NCBI RefSeq assembly: GCF_009208735.1
Contig: NZ_WFLJ01000011.1
Location: 186,001-250,000 of the forward strand
Direction of reading: 5' to 3'
Length of the DNA stretch: 64,000 nucleotides
Source: Janthinobacterium rivuli
GTDB lineage: Bacteria > Pseudomonadota > Gammaproteobacteria > Burkholderiales > Burkholderiaceae_D
A model generated the notes under the pieces. It worked only from the letters and a program-made list of their open reading frames with translations, was not told the DNA's origin and did no database searches. Both the position numbers and the translations under genes were made by a program. Every line of letters starts with the position of its first letter. Position 1 is the stretch's first letter. Positions 16,678 to 25,936 of this stretch are shown here, piece after piece.

Positions 16678-16842
16678 GAACCCCAACTCACCTGATCAAC
16701 CTGACTTCGGCACGGGTAACGTGCCGGCCGGGCAAGATCGCGTGGCAATGCCCCGTCCGTGGTCCCCCTACGCCGTCATGCCGCATCACCTCGCCGCCCG
16801 CACAGACAGTTTTAGGCAATTTTCTTCACGATCACGATTGGA

Positions 16843-17229
16843 ATGCACATGAACACCCTGCAATACGTCACCGCTCTCCCTTTCAAACAACACGGCAAGC
16901 GGCCGCTTGGCCTGCGCGTCTCCACTGCGGCCAAGGTCCTGGCACTGCTGACCCTGATCACCCTGGGCCTGCTCGCCGCCATTCCCGCCACCGCCATCGA
17001 CCTCGTCGCGTTCACCGGCATCACCGGCCCGCTGACGTCCGCACTGACGCAACTGGCCGCACTGGCCCCCGGCGTTAAAGCACTGGTCGGTTTCATCGGC
17101 TTCGTGGTGGCCCTGATCTCGCTAACCGCCCTGCGTAATTTCAGCCCAGTGCTGTTCTACATCGGCATGGCGATTTTCGGCGCGGTCGGGCTGATCATCG
17201 GCGGCTCCATCATGGGCGCCACGATCTGA
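16843..17229 (+). CDS. traA: TraA-type pilin precursor
   Basis: A 128-residue protein with a long leader ending in a signal-peptidase-like site (IPATA, about residue 51) and a mature part of about 77 residues. The mature part has two hydrophobic helices (VKALVGFIGFVVALISLTAL and VLFYIGMAIFGAVGLIIGG). Size, leader and location just before traL fit F-type propilin. A second ATG at 16849 is equally possible. It should be the subunit of the conjugative pilus. The 165 bases before it hold no gene and may carry the operon promoter. Confidence 0.8.
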   Translation: MHMNTLQYVTALPFKQHGKRPLGLRVSTAAKVLALLTLITLGLLAAIPATAIDLVAFTGITGPLTSALTQLAALAPGVKALVGFIGFVVALISLTALRNFSPVLFYIGMAIFGAVGLIIGGSIMGATI

Positions 17230-17273
17230 ACCAGGCCAACCGATACGCTGCACATCAACGAAAGGAGGACGCC

Positions 17274-17573
17274 ATGGAAGCCGATACCTATATTCCGCGA
17301 CGGCTGGACGACCAATGGAAGATTGGCCTATGGGACTTTGATGTCGCCTTTCCCGTCCTCCTTTCGATCTTTGTCGGCTATCTGGCCAGCAGCAAACTCG
17401 GATTTTTCCTCGCGGTCTGCGCCGGCGTCGCCGTGTCGCGCTGGCTCAGCCGCAAAAAAGCGGACAAGCATCCGGCCTTTGTCCTGCACTGGGCGTACTG
17501 GTACCTGCCTGTCAGTCCGCTGACGTCCATGCGCTCGACCCCGCCTTCGCATATCCGCAAGATGGTCGGGTAG
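17274..17573 (+). CDS. traL: TraL, pilus assembly membrane protein
   Basis: A 99-residue protein with an AAAGGAGG site before the ATG. The N-terminal IPRRLDDQWKIGLWDFD segment and two close hydrophobic helices (about 22-58) are typical of TraL. It works in the inner membrane in pilus assembly. First of the tightly packed traLEKB series. Confidence 0.9.
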   Translation: MEADTYIPRRLDDQWKIGLWDFDVAFPVLLSIFVGYLASSKLGFFLAVCAGVAVSRWLSRKKADKHPAFVLHWAYWYLPVSPLTSMRSTPPSHIRKMVG

Positions 17574-17589
17574 GACCAAGGAGAGCACC

Positions 17590-18192
17590 GTGAAACTGGA
17601 AACCTATCAGGATGACCTGGCCGCCCTGCGGCGCCGCGTATTTGACCAGCGCCTGGCCATTGGCATCCTGTCTGTTTGCCTGATGCTGGCGTTGACCATC
17701 ATTGTCCGCATTGTGGGCACGGAGCGCACTGTCATTGTGCCGCCGGCCATCAATAAAACATTCTGGATCGAGGACGGCAAGGCCAGCAACGACTATCTGG
17801 TGCAGATGTCCGGCTATATCGCCTACCTGATGCTGGACGTCACGCCGAAGTCGATCGAATGGAAGAAGGACATGCTGCTCAGCTGGTGCCTGCCGGAGAA
17901 CGCCGGCAGCATCAAGACCCGCCAGGATCTGGAGGCGGCAAGACTGAAGAAGCTCAATGCCAGCACGTATTTCCAGATGCAGCAACTGGTGCCGGACGAA
18001 GAAACGCAATCGGTCACGATGACCGGCTACCTCAAAACCCAGGTGAACGGGGCCAATACCTCTGACAACCTCAAGACCTACCGTGCGGACTTCGTCTTCC
18101 GTGGCGCACGCGTGCATTTGAAAGATTTTAAGGAGTTGAAAGATGGAAAACCGGATACTGCCACTGGCGTGGCTGCTGCTGGGGCTCGTTGA
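17590..18192 (+). CDS. traE: TraE, VirB8-like inner-membrane channel protein
   Basis: A 200-residue protein with a GTG start behind AAGGAG. One N-terminal membrane helix (about 20-42) and a periplasmic domain with segments NKTFWIEDGKASNDYL and SYTPKSIEW-like DVTPKSIEW match TraE. It links inner-membrane and outer core parts of F-type channels. Its 3' end overlaps traK by 50 bases. Confidence 0.9.
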   Translation: MKLETYQDDLAALRRRVFDQRLAIGILSVCLMLALTIIVRIVGTERTVIVPPAINKTFWIEDGKASNDYLVQMSGYIAYLMLDVTPKSIEWKKDMLLSWCLPENAGSIKTRQDLEAARLKKLNASTYFQMQQLVPDEETQSVTMTGYLKTQVNGANTSDNLKTYRADFVFRGARVHLKDFKELKDGKPDTATGVAAAGAR

Positions 18193-18949
18193 GCTTCCCG
18201 CTTGGGCCGACCAGACCAGAGAGGTGAGGGACGGCGCCACCATCGAGGCGGTCATCGCCGCACATGAACCGACGCGCATCCGCATCGAGGGCAGCAAGAT
18301 CATCGACGTCGTCGGCAACATTTATTCAAGCAGCAACTGTGCGTCCAAACCTGCCGACGCCAGCCTGCCCGTAGCGCCAGGCGCCGGCACGGCCGTCAAT
18401 CCCGGCGGCCAGCTGTCGCTTGCCTGCGACCTGGCCAAAGGCGAAATCTATATTCAGCCGGTGGGCACTGCTGCCAAGCCGATCAACCTGTTTATTTCTT
18501 CCGCTACGGCCACCTACACCTTGCGCCTGAACCGCGCGGAGGTTCCCGCAGACACCATCGTGATCTCGGACAAGTCGGCCAGGCGCCAGGCCAGGGCAGC
18601 CAATGCCGTCGGCGCGGCGCCAGCGAGGTCCGCCACATTCATCCGCTCCCTGAAATCGATGCTGATGTTCATGGCTTCCGAGCAGGTGCCCGACGACGTC
18701 CGGATGGAAGAGCGCGACGAAGCGCGCCTGCTGTGGGCGGAAGCGGAAATGAAGCTCATCCGCCAGTTTGAAGGCCGTGGCCTCATCGGCGAGACCTATG
18801 TACTGAGCAATGTCAGCGGCGCGCCGCTGGTGCTCGCAGAACAGGAATTTGACCGCGACGATGGCGATGTCCTGGCCGTCGCCATCGACAACCTTAACTT
18901 GCGTCCGAACGAGAGCACGCGGGTTTATGTCATCAGGGCAGGGGAGTGA
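18143..18949 (+). CDS. traK: TraK, VirB9-like secretin-type core protein
   Basis: A 268-residue protein with AAGGAG upstream and a signal peptide (about 1-22, ending AWA). The mature protein has the TraK pattern: an N-terminal beta domain (RIRIEGSKIIDVVGN), then GEIYIQPVG, and a C-terminal NLNLRPNESTRVYVI. It forms the outer-membrane core complex with TraV and TraB. Confidence 0.9.
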   Translation: MENRILPLAWLLLGLVELPAWADQTREVRDGATIEAVIAAHEPTRIRIEGSKIIDVVGNIYSSSNCASKPADASLPVAPGAGTAVNPGGQLSLACDLAKGEIYIQPVGTAAKPINLFISSATATYTLRLNRAEVPADTIVISDKSARRQARAANAVGAAPARSATFIRSLKSMLMFMASEQVPDDVRMEERDEARLLWAEAEMKLIRQFEGRGLIGETYVLSNVSGAPLVLAEQEFDRDDGDVLAVAIDNLNLRPNESTRVYVIRAGE

Positions 18950-18955
18950 ATCGCC

Positions 18956-20338
18956 ATGCGCATCATGCAAACATTGAAATCCTTCACGGCACGGTTGACG
19001 CCCAGGCAGCAGCAGTACCTGGCCGCCGCCGGTATCGTGACAGCCTGCATTGGCGTCTTGTGGGCGGTACTGGCCTATTCCGAGTCCGGCAACCCCGCCC
19101 GGCAGCTTCCCAAGTCGACCGATAAACGTGCCACCGTCAATGTGGATGATGCCAGCATGATGGTGCCGGGCCAGATCTCGCCAGAAGATCAATGGGTCGG
19201 CAATGCCGGCAAGAAGCTGGCCCAATATGACAGCGACAAGGAAGCGCAAGACAAAATCAACAGCGATCGCAAGGCTGTCGAAGCAGCCTTGCTCAAGCGT
19301 CTGGCGGATCTGGAAGCAAAAACCGCCGCCACGACAGAACAAGGGCCCCCACCAGCGCCGCCTGCGCCCGTCACGCCGCCAGCACCACAGCCACCTGTAG
19401 CGGCTCCGTTGCAGTACCCTCCCGGCACGCCACTAGGTGGCAACGCGCCGCCAGGCCCACCCGCCATCGACGCAGCCAGTGGCAACACCGGCGTACTGCG
19501 GCCAAACGAGCCACCGGAGACGCCCGCCCCCATGATCCGCGTGTCTCTGGGCGCCGCGACAGACTCCAGCGGAAACACCGGGGCCGCCAAGGAGGCCGGG
19601 GGCAATGTGGTGAAACCAGTAAACACGCTGGACGACTTCCTCCCAGTCGGCATCCTGCCGGGAGAACTGCTCGGCGGGATTGATGCCCCGACGGGCGGCC
19701 AGGCCCAAAGTAATCCGCTGCCGGCACTCATCAAGATTTCAGCCGCCGCCATCTTGCCGAATCAGTTCCGTGCAGACGTCAAGGAATGCTTTGTGGTTGC
19801 TTCCGGCTATGGCGACATCAGTTCCGAACGCGCGTACCTGCGCACCGACGTGCTCTCCTGCATCCGCTACGACCGCTCGGTGGTCGAGGTCAAGATCGAG
19901 GGCAACATCTTTGGGGAGGATGGCAACCTGGGGCTGCGCGGCACGCTCGTCTCCAAACAGGGGCAGCTGCTGGCCAATGGACTGCGCGCAGGGATCGTCA
20001 GCGGCATCGGCCAGGGTTTTGCACAAGGTAACAGCTCATTTACGACTTCGCCGTTTGGCACCCTGTCGACGACGACCGGCGGCACCGGCGACCAGTTCCG
20101 CCGTGGCATTGGCAGCGGCATGGGGAGCGCGCTCAACAACCTGGCCAACTATTACATCCGGCTGGCCGAACAGACGTTTCCCGTCATCGAGGTGCATGCG
20201 GGCCGCAAAGTGGACGTGGTGCTGACCCGTGGCGTGCGTATTCCCGCGCGGCCCATGTCACGCAGCGATGCGGACCGGCAGGATCAGCTCGGCCTTGCAG
20301 AACGGACGATGGAGGTTCCCAATGACGAAGCTGACTAG
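18956..20338 (+). CDS. traB: TraB, VirB10-like core protein
   Basis: A 460-residue protein: short cytoplasmic N terminus, one membrane helix (about 20-42), a coiled coil (about 90-125), a proline-rich region (about 125-160), and a C-terminal TrbI/VirB10 beta domain with ECFVVASGYGDISSERAYLR and EVHAGRKVDVVLTRG. It spans the periplasm and joins inner and outer membrane complexes. Its end overlaps the DsbC gene. Confidence 0.95.
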   Translation: MRIMQTLKSFTARLTPRQQQYLAAAGIVTACIGVLWAVLAYSESGNPARQLPKSTDKRATVNVDDASMMVPGQISPEDQWVGNAGKKLAQYDSDKEAQDKINSDRKAVEAALLKRLADLEAKTAATTEQGPPPAPPAPVTPPAPQPPVAAPLQYPPGTPLGGNAPPGPPAIDAASGNTGVLRPNEPPETPAPMIRVSLGAATDSSGNTGAAKEAGGNVVKPVNTLDDFLPVGILPGELLGGIDAPTGGQAQSNPLPALIKISAAAILPNQFRADVKECFVVASGYGDISSERAYLRTDVLSCIRYDRSVVEVKIEGNIFGEDGNLGLRGTLVSKQGQLLANGLRAGIVSGIGQGFAQGNSSFTTSPFGTLSTTTGGTGDQFRRGIGSGMGSALNNLANYYIRLAEQTFPVIEVHAGRKVDVVLTRGVRIPARPMSRSDADRQDQLGLAERTMEVPNDEAD

Positions 20339-21098
20339 ACTGGGTCTCGCCGCACTCGCCTGCGCGGCCACCTTTGTCTCCCACGCCAGTACGGCCGAGG
20401 ACACATTGCTCGCCGCGCTGAAGCGAACCTATCCCGGCACGGCCTTTGATACGGTCACGGCGACGCCGATCCCCCACGTCTTCGAGGTGTGGATGGGAGA
20501 GAACGTCGGCTTTGTCGCCGATACCCGCCCTGACTACATGATTTTTGGCCGCCTGGTCGATCTGCGCGCCATGCGCGACCTGACCGCGCCGAAACTGCAG
20601 CAGCGGAGCAACGCCGCCAGCCCGGCAGCACCGACGGCAGCGGCGATCGATTTACGCCAGCTGCCGTTGGCCGATGCGATCGTCTCCACGCAGGGCAAGG
20701 GCGAACGCGTCCTTTATCTCTTCACCGATCCACATTGCCCGTATTGCCGCCAGCTCGAACCTGAACTGGTGAATATCCCCAACCTGCGCATCTATAACTT
20801 CATGGTGCCTTTCCAGGACCAGGCTTTACCTCTGCGCATCTGGTGTGCTGCCGACCGCCTGGCTGCCTGGCGCAGCGCCGTCAGCGGCACGCTGGACGGG
20901 CAGGGCGCACCTGTCCAATGCGCCCATCCGCTCGACCGCAACCTGGCCCTGGCCAGCAAATTGGGCGTGCAGGGTACGCCAACCATTTTTTTCACTGACG
21001 GCGCACGGGAAACCGGCTTTATCAATGCCAACGCGATCGAGGCCCATCTGGCGCAGGCCGGCTCCAGCCGCCAAGCCAGCAAGAACCCCAAGGAGTAA
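20322..21098 (+). CDS. dsbC: DsbC-family disulfide isomerase
   Basis: A 258-residue protein from the ATG at 20322 (GGAGG 6 bases upstream), overlapping traB by 17 bases. Signal peptide about 1-23; N-terminal dimerisation region; thioredoxin fold with active site CPYC (139-142), a second Cys pair, and the cis-Pro loop GVQGTPTIFF. It helps fold the cysteine-rich transfer proteins TraU, TraN and TraV. A dsbC at this place is typical of SXT-type tra operons. Confidence 0.92.
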   Translation: MTKLTRLGLAALACAATFVSHASTAEDTLLAALKRTYPGTAFDTVTATPIPHVFEVWMGENVGFVADTRPDYMIFGRLVDLRAMRDLTAPKLQQRSNAASPAAPTAAAIDLRQLPLADAIVSTQGKGERVLYLFTDPHCPYCRQLEPELVNIPNLRIYNFMVPFQDQALPLRIWCAADRLAAWRSAVSGTLDGQGAPVQCAHPLDRNLALASKLGVQGTPTIFFTDGARETGFINANAIEAHLAQAGSSRQASKNPKE

Positions 21099-21100
21099 TC

Positions 21101-21763
21101 ATGCAGCTGATTCCATCTAATTCACTCCGCGTCAACAACCTGTCCGCCGCAGCGGTTTGCCTGGCGCTTCTTGCCGGGTGCGGTGACATGACGGGTCTGG
21201 GCGGTAAGTCCGAGTATGCCTGCAAGGCGCCCGAAGGCGTGCAGTGCAACTCCGTATCCGGCAATTACTACAACTCGTTGACATCGGGCGGCGGCGCGGC
21301 GGCCAAAGGAGTTTCCACAAAAGGAACACCACGCGCAGCCCCGCGCAGCATGTACACGATGGCCAAAGCGGCCTCCAGCGCCAGTTCCATGCAAGGACAG
21401 CCTGCGTTCGAGCCCGCCGCACTGCGCTCGCCGCCGCGTGTCATGCGGCTCTGGATCAAACCGTGGGAGGACAGCGACCATGATCTCCACGATCAGTCCT
21501 TTGTCTACCTGCAGACAGACCCAGGCCGGTGGCAGATTGCCCATGCCCAGCGGCAGATCCGTGATGCCTATGCGCCCCTGAAACCGCCCACACCTCAGCA
21601 GGCGTCATCTCCGGGGACGGCGTCTCCCTCCGGACAGGCCAACTCCGGCGCCGAAACACGGCCAACCTCACTGCCAGCGGGAGCGCTTACCGATCCTCCC
21701 ACCGGGGCCGTCACGACGGCTCCAGAAGGCGCGCCGTCTCAAGCGCCGGCAACAAACCCATAG
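21101..21763 (+). CDS. traV: TraV, VirB7-like outer-membrane lipoprotein
   Basis: A 220-residue protein with lipobox LLAGC (Cys near residue 27), followed by the TraV cysteine motif YACKAPEGVQCNSVSGNYYN. The C-terminal half is Pro/Ser/Thr-rich and low complexity. It anchors the core complex in the outer membrane. Confidence 0.9.
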   Translation: MQLIPSNSLRVNNLSAAAVCLALLAGCGDMTGLGGKSEYACKAPEGVQCNSVSGNYYNSLTSGGGAAAKGVSTKGTPRAAPRSMYTMAKAASSASSMQGQPAFEPAALRSPPRVMRLWIKPWEDSDHDLHDQSFVYLQTDPGRWQIAHAQRQIRDAYAPLKPPTPQQASSPGTASPSGQANSGAETRPTSLPAGALTDPPTGAVTTAPEGAPSQAPATNP

Positions 21764-21789
21764 CGGTGTTGGATGCAGAGAGGACAAAT

Positions 21790-24357
21790 ATGCTCAAGTT
21801 TTTTACGCCCGAAAAAGCTGGTGAAGGGATCGGCGCTGGCATCTGGGATCTGTTTGGATTAAGCCGAGGCGAGGAGTTTGCCAAGGATCAGTTTGCCAGC
21901 TGGCTACCATACGGTCCCTATGTCGACAGCGAGCAGCTGTTCATCAATCGCCATCACCAGCTTGGTTTCATGCTCGAACTCATGCCCCAGGGTGGCGCTG
22001 ATGAGCGCATGGTGGAAGTGCTGCAAAGCCTGTATACCAACTGTCCCGCCAACACGGGTGTGCAATTTCACCTGTTTGGCTCGCCGGACATCCGCGCCCC
22101 GCTGATCCAATATGCCAACATGCGCATGGAAGACGAGGATCAGTATGAAAACTCGCAGCAGTGGGGCCGGCCGGCCCGGAACAGCAATCTATATCGCCAA
22201 CTGGCGCGCCAGCGCGTGCAACATCTGCTGGCCGGAAGCCAGAAATCCCTGACCAAGGGATTTCATTTTACGCTGCGCGACTTTCGACTGATGATGAGCG
22301 TCACGACGGATGGACGCGCCGATGATATCGGTCAGCGCGAAGCGGCCATCAGTTTGCGTGACTCAATGGCAAGCACCCTTGACGCCGCCTCTTTACCCAG
22401 CAAAGTATGCGAAGCGGCCGACTTAATCAACTGGTGCGCACTGTTCACCAATCCGCACCGGCTCACGGATGGTTTCATCCCACGGATAAACTACGATGAG
22501 GGTAGGGAATTGCGGGATCAGATTGTGGACTTCGATACCGTCCAGGAGCCGACCAACGAAGGCATCCGGTTTTCGAAGCCAGGCAAGCCGCAGCAGGTGG
22601 AAGCACGCTTCTTCTCCATTAAATCGTTTCCTGGACGTTTCCCCCTCTGGCAGATGGGTGCGCTCATCGGCCACGCCATGCAACCGGCACTGCAGTACCG
22701 TGCGCCGTTCCTGCTCACCATGGGCGTGCACATCCTCGATACGAACACGACGCGGACATTGATTACGGCGAACCATATCCGCGCGACACAGAACGCCAGT
22801 AGCAAGATGGCGGCCATCATGCCGGACGTGCAGAAGAAGCAGGAAGACTGGAGTGCAGTCGCCAATGCCATGGATGTCGGCGGCAACCTCGTCTCGATGT
22901 ACCACCAGCTGGCCATTTTCTCGCCGCCCGCCGAGGCGACGGCGGCGGCAGAAGCGGCCAAGGCCATCTGGCGTGCCAGCGGCTTTGAACTCAATGCCGA
23001 TGTGTACATGCATCGCCAGGCGCTGCTGGCGAGCTTGCCCATGACCCTGACGCCCGCATTCCACAATGATATGAAGAAGATGAAGCGGGTGACGCGCAAA
23101 TCCATGGCGAACGCCATCCATCTCGCGCCCCTGCTGGCGGAATGGCGAGGAACTGACACGCCAACGCTCATCTTCGCCGGCCGCCGCGGCCAGCTCGTGA
23201 CGCTGGACCTGTATGACAACGACCTGGGCAACTACAATTTTGCCGTCGTCGGCGCCCCAGGATCCGGCAAGTCCGTCACCCTCAACGAGATAGCCTGGTC
23301 ATACCGATCCGGCGGTGCGCAAGTGCGCCTGCTGGATCTCGGGCGCTCATTCGAGAAGCTGTGCAAGAAAGCCAATGGCACGCATGTCGAGTTCAGCCCC
23401 CGCTCGAAGATCATTTTGAACCCGTTTACGGCGGTCAATGACATTCACGAAGACATCGATATGCTGTTGCCCGCCCTGGCGAAGATGTGTTCCATGAGTC
23501 AGCAATTGCAAGAAGTGCAATACAAGGCCATTTCAACGGTCCTGCTGAAGCTATGGAAGTCGTACGGCAATGATCTGACGATCACCGCGTTGCGCGACGA
23601 ATTCAAGACCGGCAGTATTGCCGAACTCGAAATCAAAGGCGATGACCGCATCCGCGATCTTGCCATCATGCTCAATCCGTACTCGAAAGACGGGCAATAC
23701 GAACGATTCTTCGAGGGCAAGAATAACGTCGATTTTTCGAATGACTTCGTCGTGATCGAAAACGAAGAACTCAAACGCAAGCCAGATCTGCATGCCGTCG
23801 TCAATATCCTGCTGATGTACCAGATCACCGGCGAGATGTACCTGAACCGCGATCGCAAGAAGCTCCTGATCATCGATGAACTCAAGCAACAGCTTGGCGA
23901 GATCGGTGCGGACGACCCGGTCAAGGCAGCCGTGGTGGAAGAAGCAGCCCGGCGTGCGCGCAAGTATGGTGGTGCACTGGGCACCGCGACGCAGGGCGCC
24001 GATGACTATTACGGTTCGGTGCAAATGACAGCCGCTTTCAACTGCTCCGACTGGGTGTTCTTGCTGCGGCAAAAACCGGAGTCGATTGAAATCCTGGAAA
24101 GCAACAAGCGCATCGTCATGGATGCGGCCAAAAAACGGCTACTCAAATCGCTACGCACCGAGGCCGGCGCCTTTGCGGAAATGTATGTCTCGTCGCCGAT
24201 CGGTGAAGGCGTCGTACGCCTGGTCATTGATCACGCCACACAGCTGCTTTTCTCGAACAAACTCGCCGATAACAAGCCGATTGATGCCTTGCGTGCCCAG
24301 GGCTACTCCATCGACGAGGCCATCGCCCGGGTACTGGCCGACAGGGGACTCCAATGA
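21790..24357 (+). CDS. traC: TraC, VirB4-like ATPase
   Basis: An 855-residue protein from the ATG at 21790 (AGAGG upstream; a TTG at 21766 would add 8 residues). Walker A is GAPGSGKS (488-495) and Walker B is LIIDE (D696-E697). It energises pilus assembly and substrate transfer at the inner membrane. Size and position fit F/SXT TraC. It overlaps trbI by 4 bases (ATGA). Confidence 0.95.
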   Translation: MLKFFTPEKAGEGIGAGIWDLFGLSRGEEFAKDQFASWLPYGPYVDSEQLFINRHHQLGFMLELMPQGGADERMVEVLQSLYTNCPANTGVQFHLFGSPDIRAPLIQYANMRMEDEDQYENSQQWGRPARNSNLYRQLARQRVQHLLAGSQKSLTKGFHFTLRDFRLMMSVTTDGRADDIGQREAAISLRDSMASTLDAASLPSKVCEAADLINWCALFTNPHRLTDGFIPRINYDEGRELRDQIVDFDTVQEPTNEGIRFSKPGKPQQVEARFFSIKSFPGRFPLWQMGALIGHAMQPALQYRAPFLLTMGVHILDTNTTRTLITANHIRATQNASSKMAAIMPDVQKKQEDWSAVANAMDVGGNLVSMYHQLAIFSPPAEATAAAEAAKAIWRASGFELNADVYMHRQALLASLPMTLTPAFHNDMKKMKRVTRKSMANAIHLAPLLAEWRGTDTPTLIFAGRRGQLVTLDLYDNDLGNYNFAVVGAPGSGKSVTLNEIAWSYRSGGAQVRLLDLGRSFEKLCKKANGTHVEFSPRSKIILNPFTAVNDIHEDIDMLLPALAKMCSMSQQLQEVQYKAISTVLLKLWKSYGNDLTITALRDEFKTGSIAELEIKGDDRIRDLAIMLNPYSKDGQYERFFEGKNNVDFSNDFVVIENEELKRKPDLHAVVNILLMYQITGEMYLNRDRKKLLIIDELKQQLGEIGADDPVKAAVVEEAARRARKYGGALGTATQGADDYYGSVQMTAAFNCSDWVFLLRQKPESIEILESNKRIVMDAAKKRLLKSLRTEAGAFAEMYVSSPIGEGVVRLVIDHATQLLFSNKLADNKPIDALRAQGYSIDEAIARVLADRGLQ

Positions 24358-24707
24358 GACTCATGCTGATCAACGTCCTCGTATCGGCCTGCTTCGTGGC
24401 GATCGGCATTGTGGCATACGACCGGCTGGTGCTGCGGCCAATGCTGGTCATCGGGGTCGTCGACGCGGCGAACGTCTTCAATGCAAAGCAGGAACAGGTC
24501 TTTAAAGCCATGACGAACAGCCGTACCGACATAGAGCGACGGCAGGCGATATCTGACGCTGAACGATTCGTTCCACGCTTTGCTGCTGCGTTGGCGCAAT
24601 TGCCGCAAGAGTGCGCATGCCTGGTGGTCGACAAAACGGCGGTGATCGGCAGCCGCGCGACGCTGATCGATCTCACTCCATTGCTCAGGAAAAAGGTGAA
24701 ACTGTGA
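24354..24707 (+). CDS. trbI: TrbI, type-F conjugation protein
   Basis: A 117-residue protein translationally coupled to traC (ATGA overlap). N-terminal membrane anchor (about 3-22), then a periplasmic helical domain (VVDAANVFNAKQEQVFKAM) and a C-terminal GSRATLIDLTPLLRKKV. This matches TrbI, which sits between TraC and TraW in F-like systems and affects pilus retraction. Confidence 0.85.
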   Translation: MRLMLINVLVSACFVAIGIVAYDRLVLRPMLVIGVVDAANVFNAKQEQVFKAMTNSRTDIERRQAISDAERFVPRFAAALAQLPQECACLVVDKTAVIGSRATLIDLTPLLRKKVKL

Positions 24708-25228
24708 CCCGCGATTTTTTTCAGCATGCGCGCAGACGCTGGTATCTGTACCTGGTGCTGCTCGCGATCTGGACACTCGCCTATGTGCGTTTGTTTATCG
24801 ATACCACCCCGCGCTTGCCGATTCTGTTTAACGTGACCCCCAGCTTGCCCTACACGGTCGCAGTGGTCGACTACCGGGCGAACGGCATCCGTCGCGGAGA
24901 TTATGTGGTCTATGCATTCGAAGGGGCGGCGGACCGCATCTTCCCCGGCCTGCACCACCAGCCGTTCTTCAAGATCGTGCGCGGCGTGGCTGGCGACAAA
25001 GTGACCGTCCGGGATCGCCACGTGTTCGTCAATGGTGAGGAAGTCGGTTTTGCCAAGACCCATACCAACGTCAAACATCTCCGGCTCGATCCCATCGCCG
25101 AGATGGTGATTCCGCCATCGTATTTTTATGTGCAAGGCACCAGCCCGGACAGCTTCGATTCACGCTACAGCATCAATGGCCTGGTACGCGCCGATGCGGT
25201 CCTGGGCGTCGTCATTCCGATCTTTTGA
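24704..25228 (+). CDS. TraF/TrhF-type S26 signal peptidase
   Basis: A 174-residue protein starting at the GTG at 24704, which overlaps the trbI stop. Membrane helix about 12-32; then the S26 peptidase pattern with probable nucleophile S47 (TPSLPY) and general-base K90 (FFKIVRGVAGDKV). The C-terminal YFYVQGTSPDSFDSRY matches the family's GDN..SSxDSR box. Such peptidases (TraF of RP4, TrhF of R27/SXT) process or cyclise pilin. Confidence 0.88.
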   Translation: MTRDFFQHARRRWYLYLVLLAIWTLAYVRLFIDTTPRLPILFNVTPSLPYTVAVVDYRANGIRRGDYVVYAFEGAADRIFPGLHHQPFFKIVRGVAGDKVTVRDRHVFVNGEEVGFAKTHTNVKHLRLDPIAEMVIPPSYFYVQGTSPDSFDSRYSINGLVRADAVLGVVIPIF

Positions 25229-25240
25229 CGCGAGGAGAAA

Positions 25241-25936
25241 ATGATGGTATTGCTTGAGCCGACACCTGCGACACTACGCTTCGTCTGCCTGCCATGCGGT
25301 GAGCTGGCCATGCGCGCCTTATCGATCCTGGTGCTGGCCAGTGGCCTCATGGGAGCACTGGCAAAGGCCGAGGAACTGGCCGCGATCGGGCCGACGTATC
25401 CGATTGCCGAGCAAAACCTGCTCGAGATGATTGCCCAGCGCCTGCGCGCGCTGGAAAAGAGCGGCCAGCTTCACGCACTGCAGGAGCAGGCGATCGCCAA
25501 AGGCAGGGCGGCCGTGGCCAACCCGGCGCCGGTGGCGGGTTTAACGCCGGCGAAGGCACCACGAACCGTCTATGTTGACCCCACCTATGTGCTCGACAAG
25601 AACATCCTCGACGCACAAGGTCACGTCCTGTTCGCCGCCGGCACCCGTACCAACCCGCTTGCGATCACGTCCATGTCGAAAAAGCTGCTGTTTTTTGACG
25701 CGCGCGATCCGGCACAGGCAAGGATGGCGCGCACTCTGCTTCAACGCGATGGCGCACGGATCAAGCCGGTACTCGTCGGCGGTTCGTATCTGGAGCTGAT
25801 GAAACAGTGGAAAACGCGCATTTACTTCGATCAGCAGGGCAGATTAGTAGGGCGCTTTGGCATCCGGCATGTCCCGGCCTTGGTCTACCAGCAAGGCATG
25901 CGCCTGCGCATCGACGAAATCGTGGTGGCCAGATGA
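25241..25936 (+). CDS. traW: TraW, F-type assembly protein
   Basis: A 231-residue reading from ATG 25241, which has a strong GAGGAG site. An internal ATG at 25310 would begin with a cleaner signal peptide (MRALSILVLASGLMGALAKA), so the true start is undecided. The mature part has the TraW pattern: IGPTYPIAEQNLLEMI, RTVYVDPTYVLDKNI, LLFFDARDPAQ and YFDQQGRLVGRFGIRHVPAL. Periplasmic; needed for pilus assembly with TrbC. Confidence 0.9.
   Translation: MMVLLEPTPATLRFVCLPCGELAMRALSILVLASGLMGALAKAEELAAIGPTYPIAEQNLLEMIAQRLRALEKSGQLHALQEQAIAKGRAAVANPAPVAGLTPAKAPRTVYVDPTYVLDKNILDAQGHVLFAAGTRTNPLAITSMSKKLLFFDARDPAQARMARTLLQRDGARIKPVLVGGSYLELMKQWKTRIYFDQQGRLVGRFGIRHVPALVYQQGMRLRIDEIVVAR

Noticed and set aside
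16575..17078. 167-codon plus-strand frame
   Set aside because: It overlaps the OmpA-like gene and the pilin gene in another frame and has Arg/Pro/His-rich shadow composition.
18326..19342. Long minus-strand frame (338 codons) opposite traK and traB
   Set aside because: It is a GC-driven shadow of two well-supported genes.
22423..23231. Two long minus-strand frames opposite traC
   Set aside because: Both are shadows of the TraC ATPase gene and have no start signals or family pattern.
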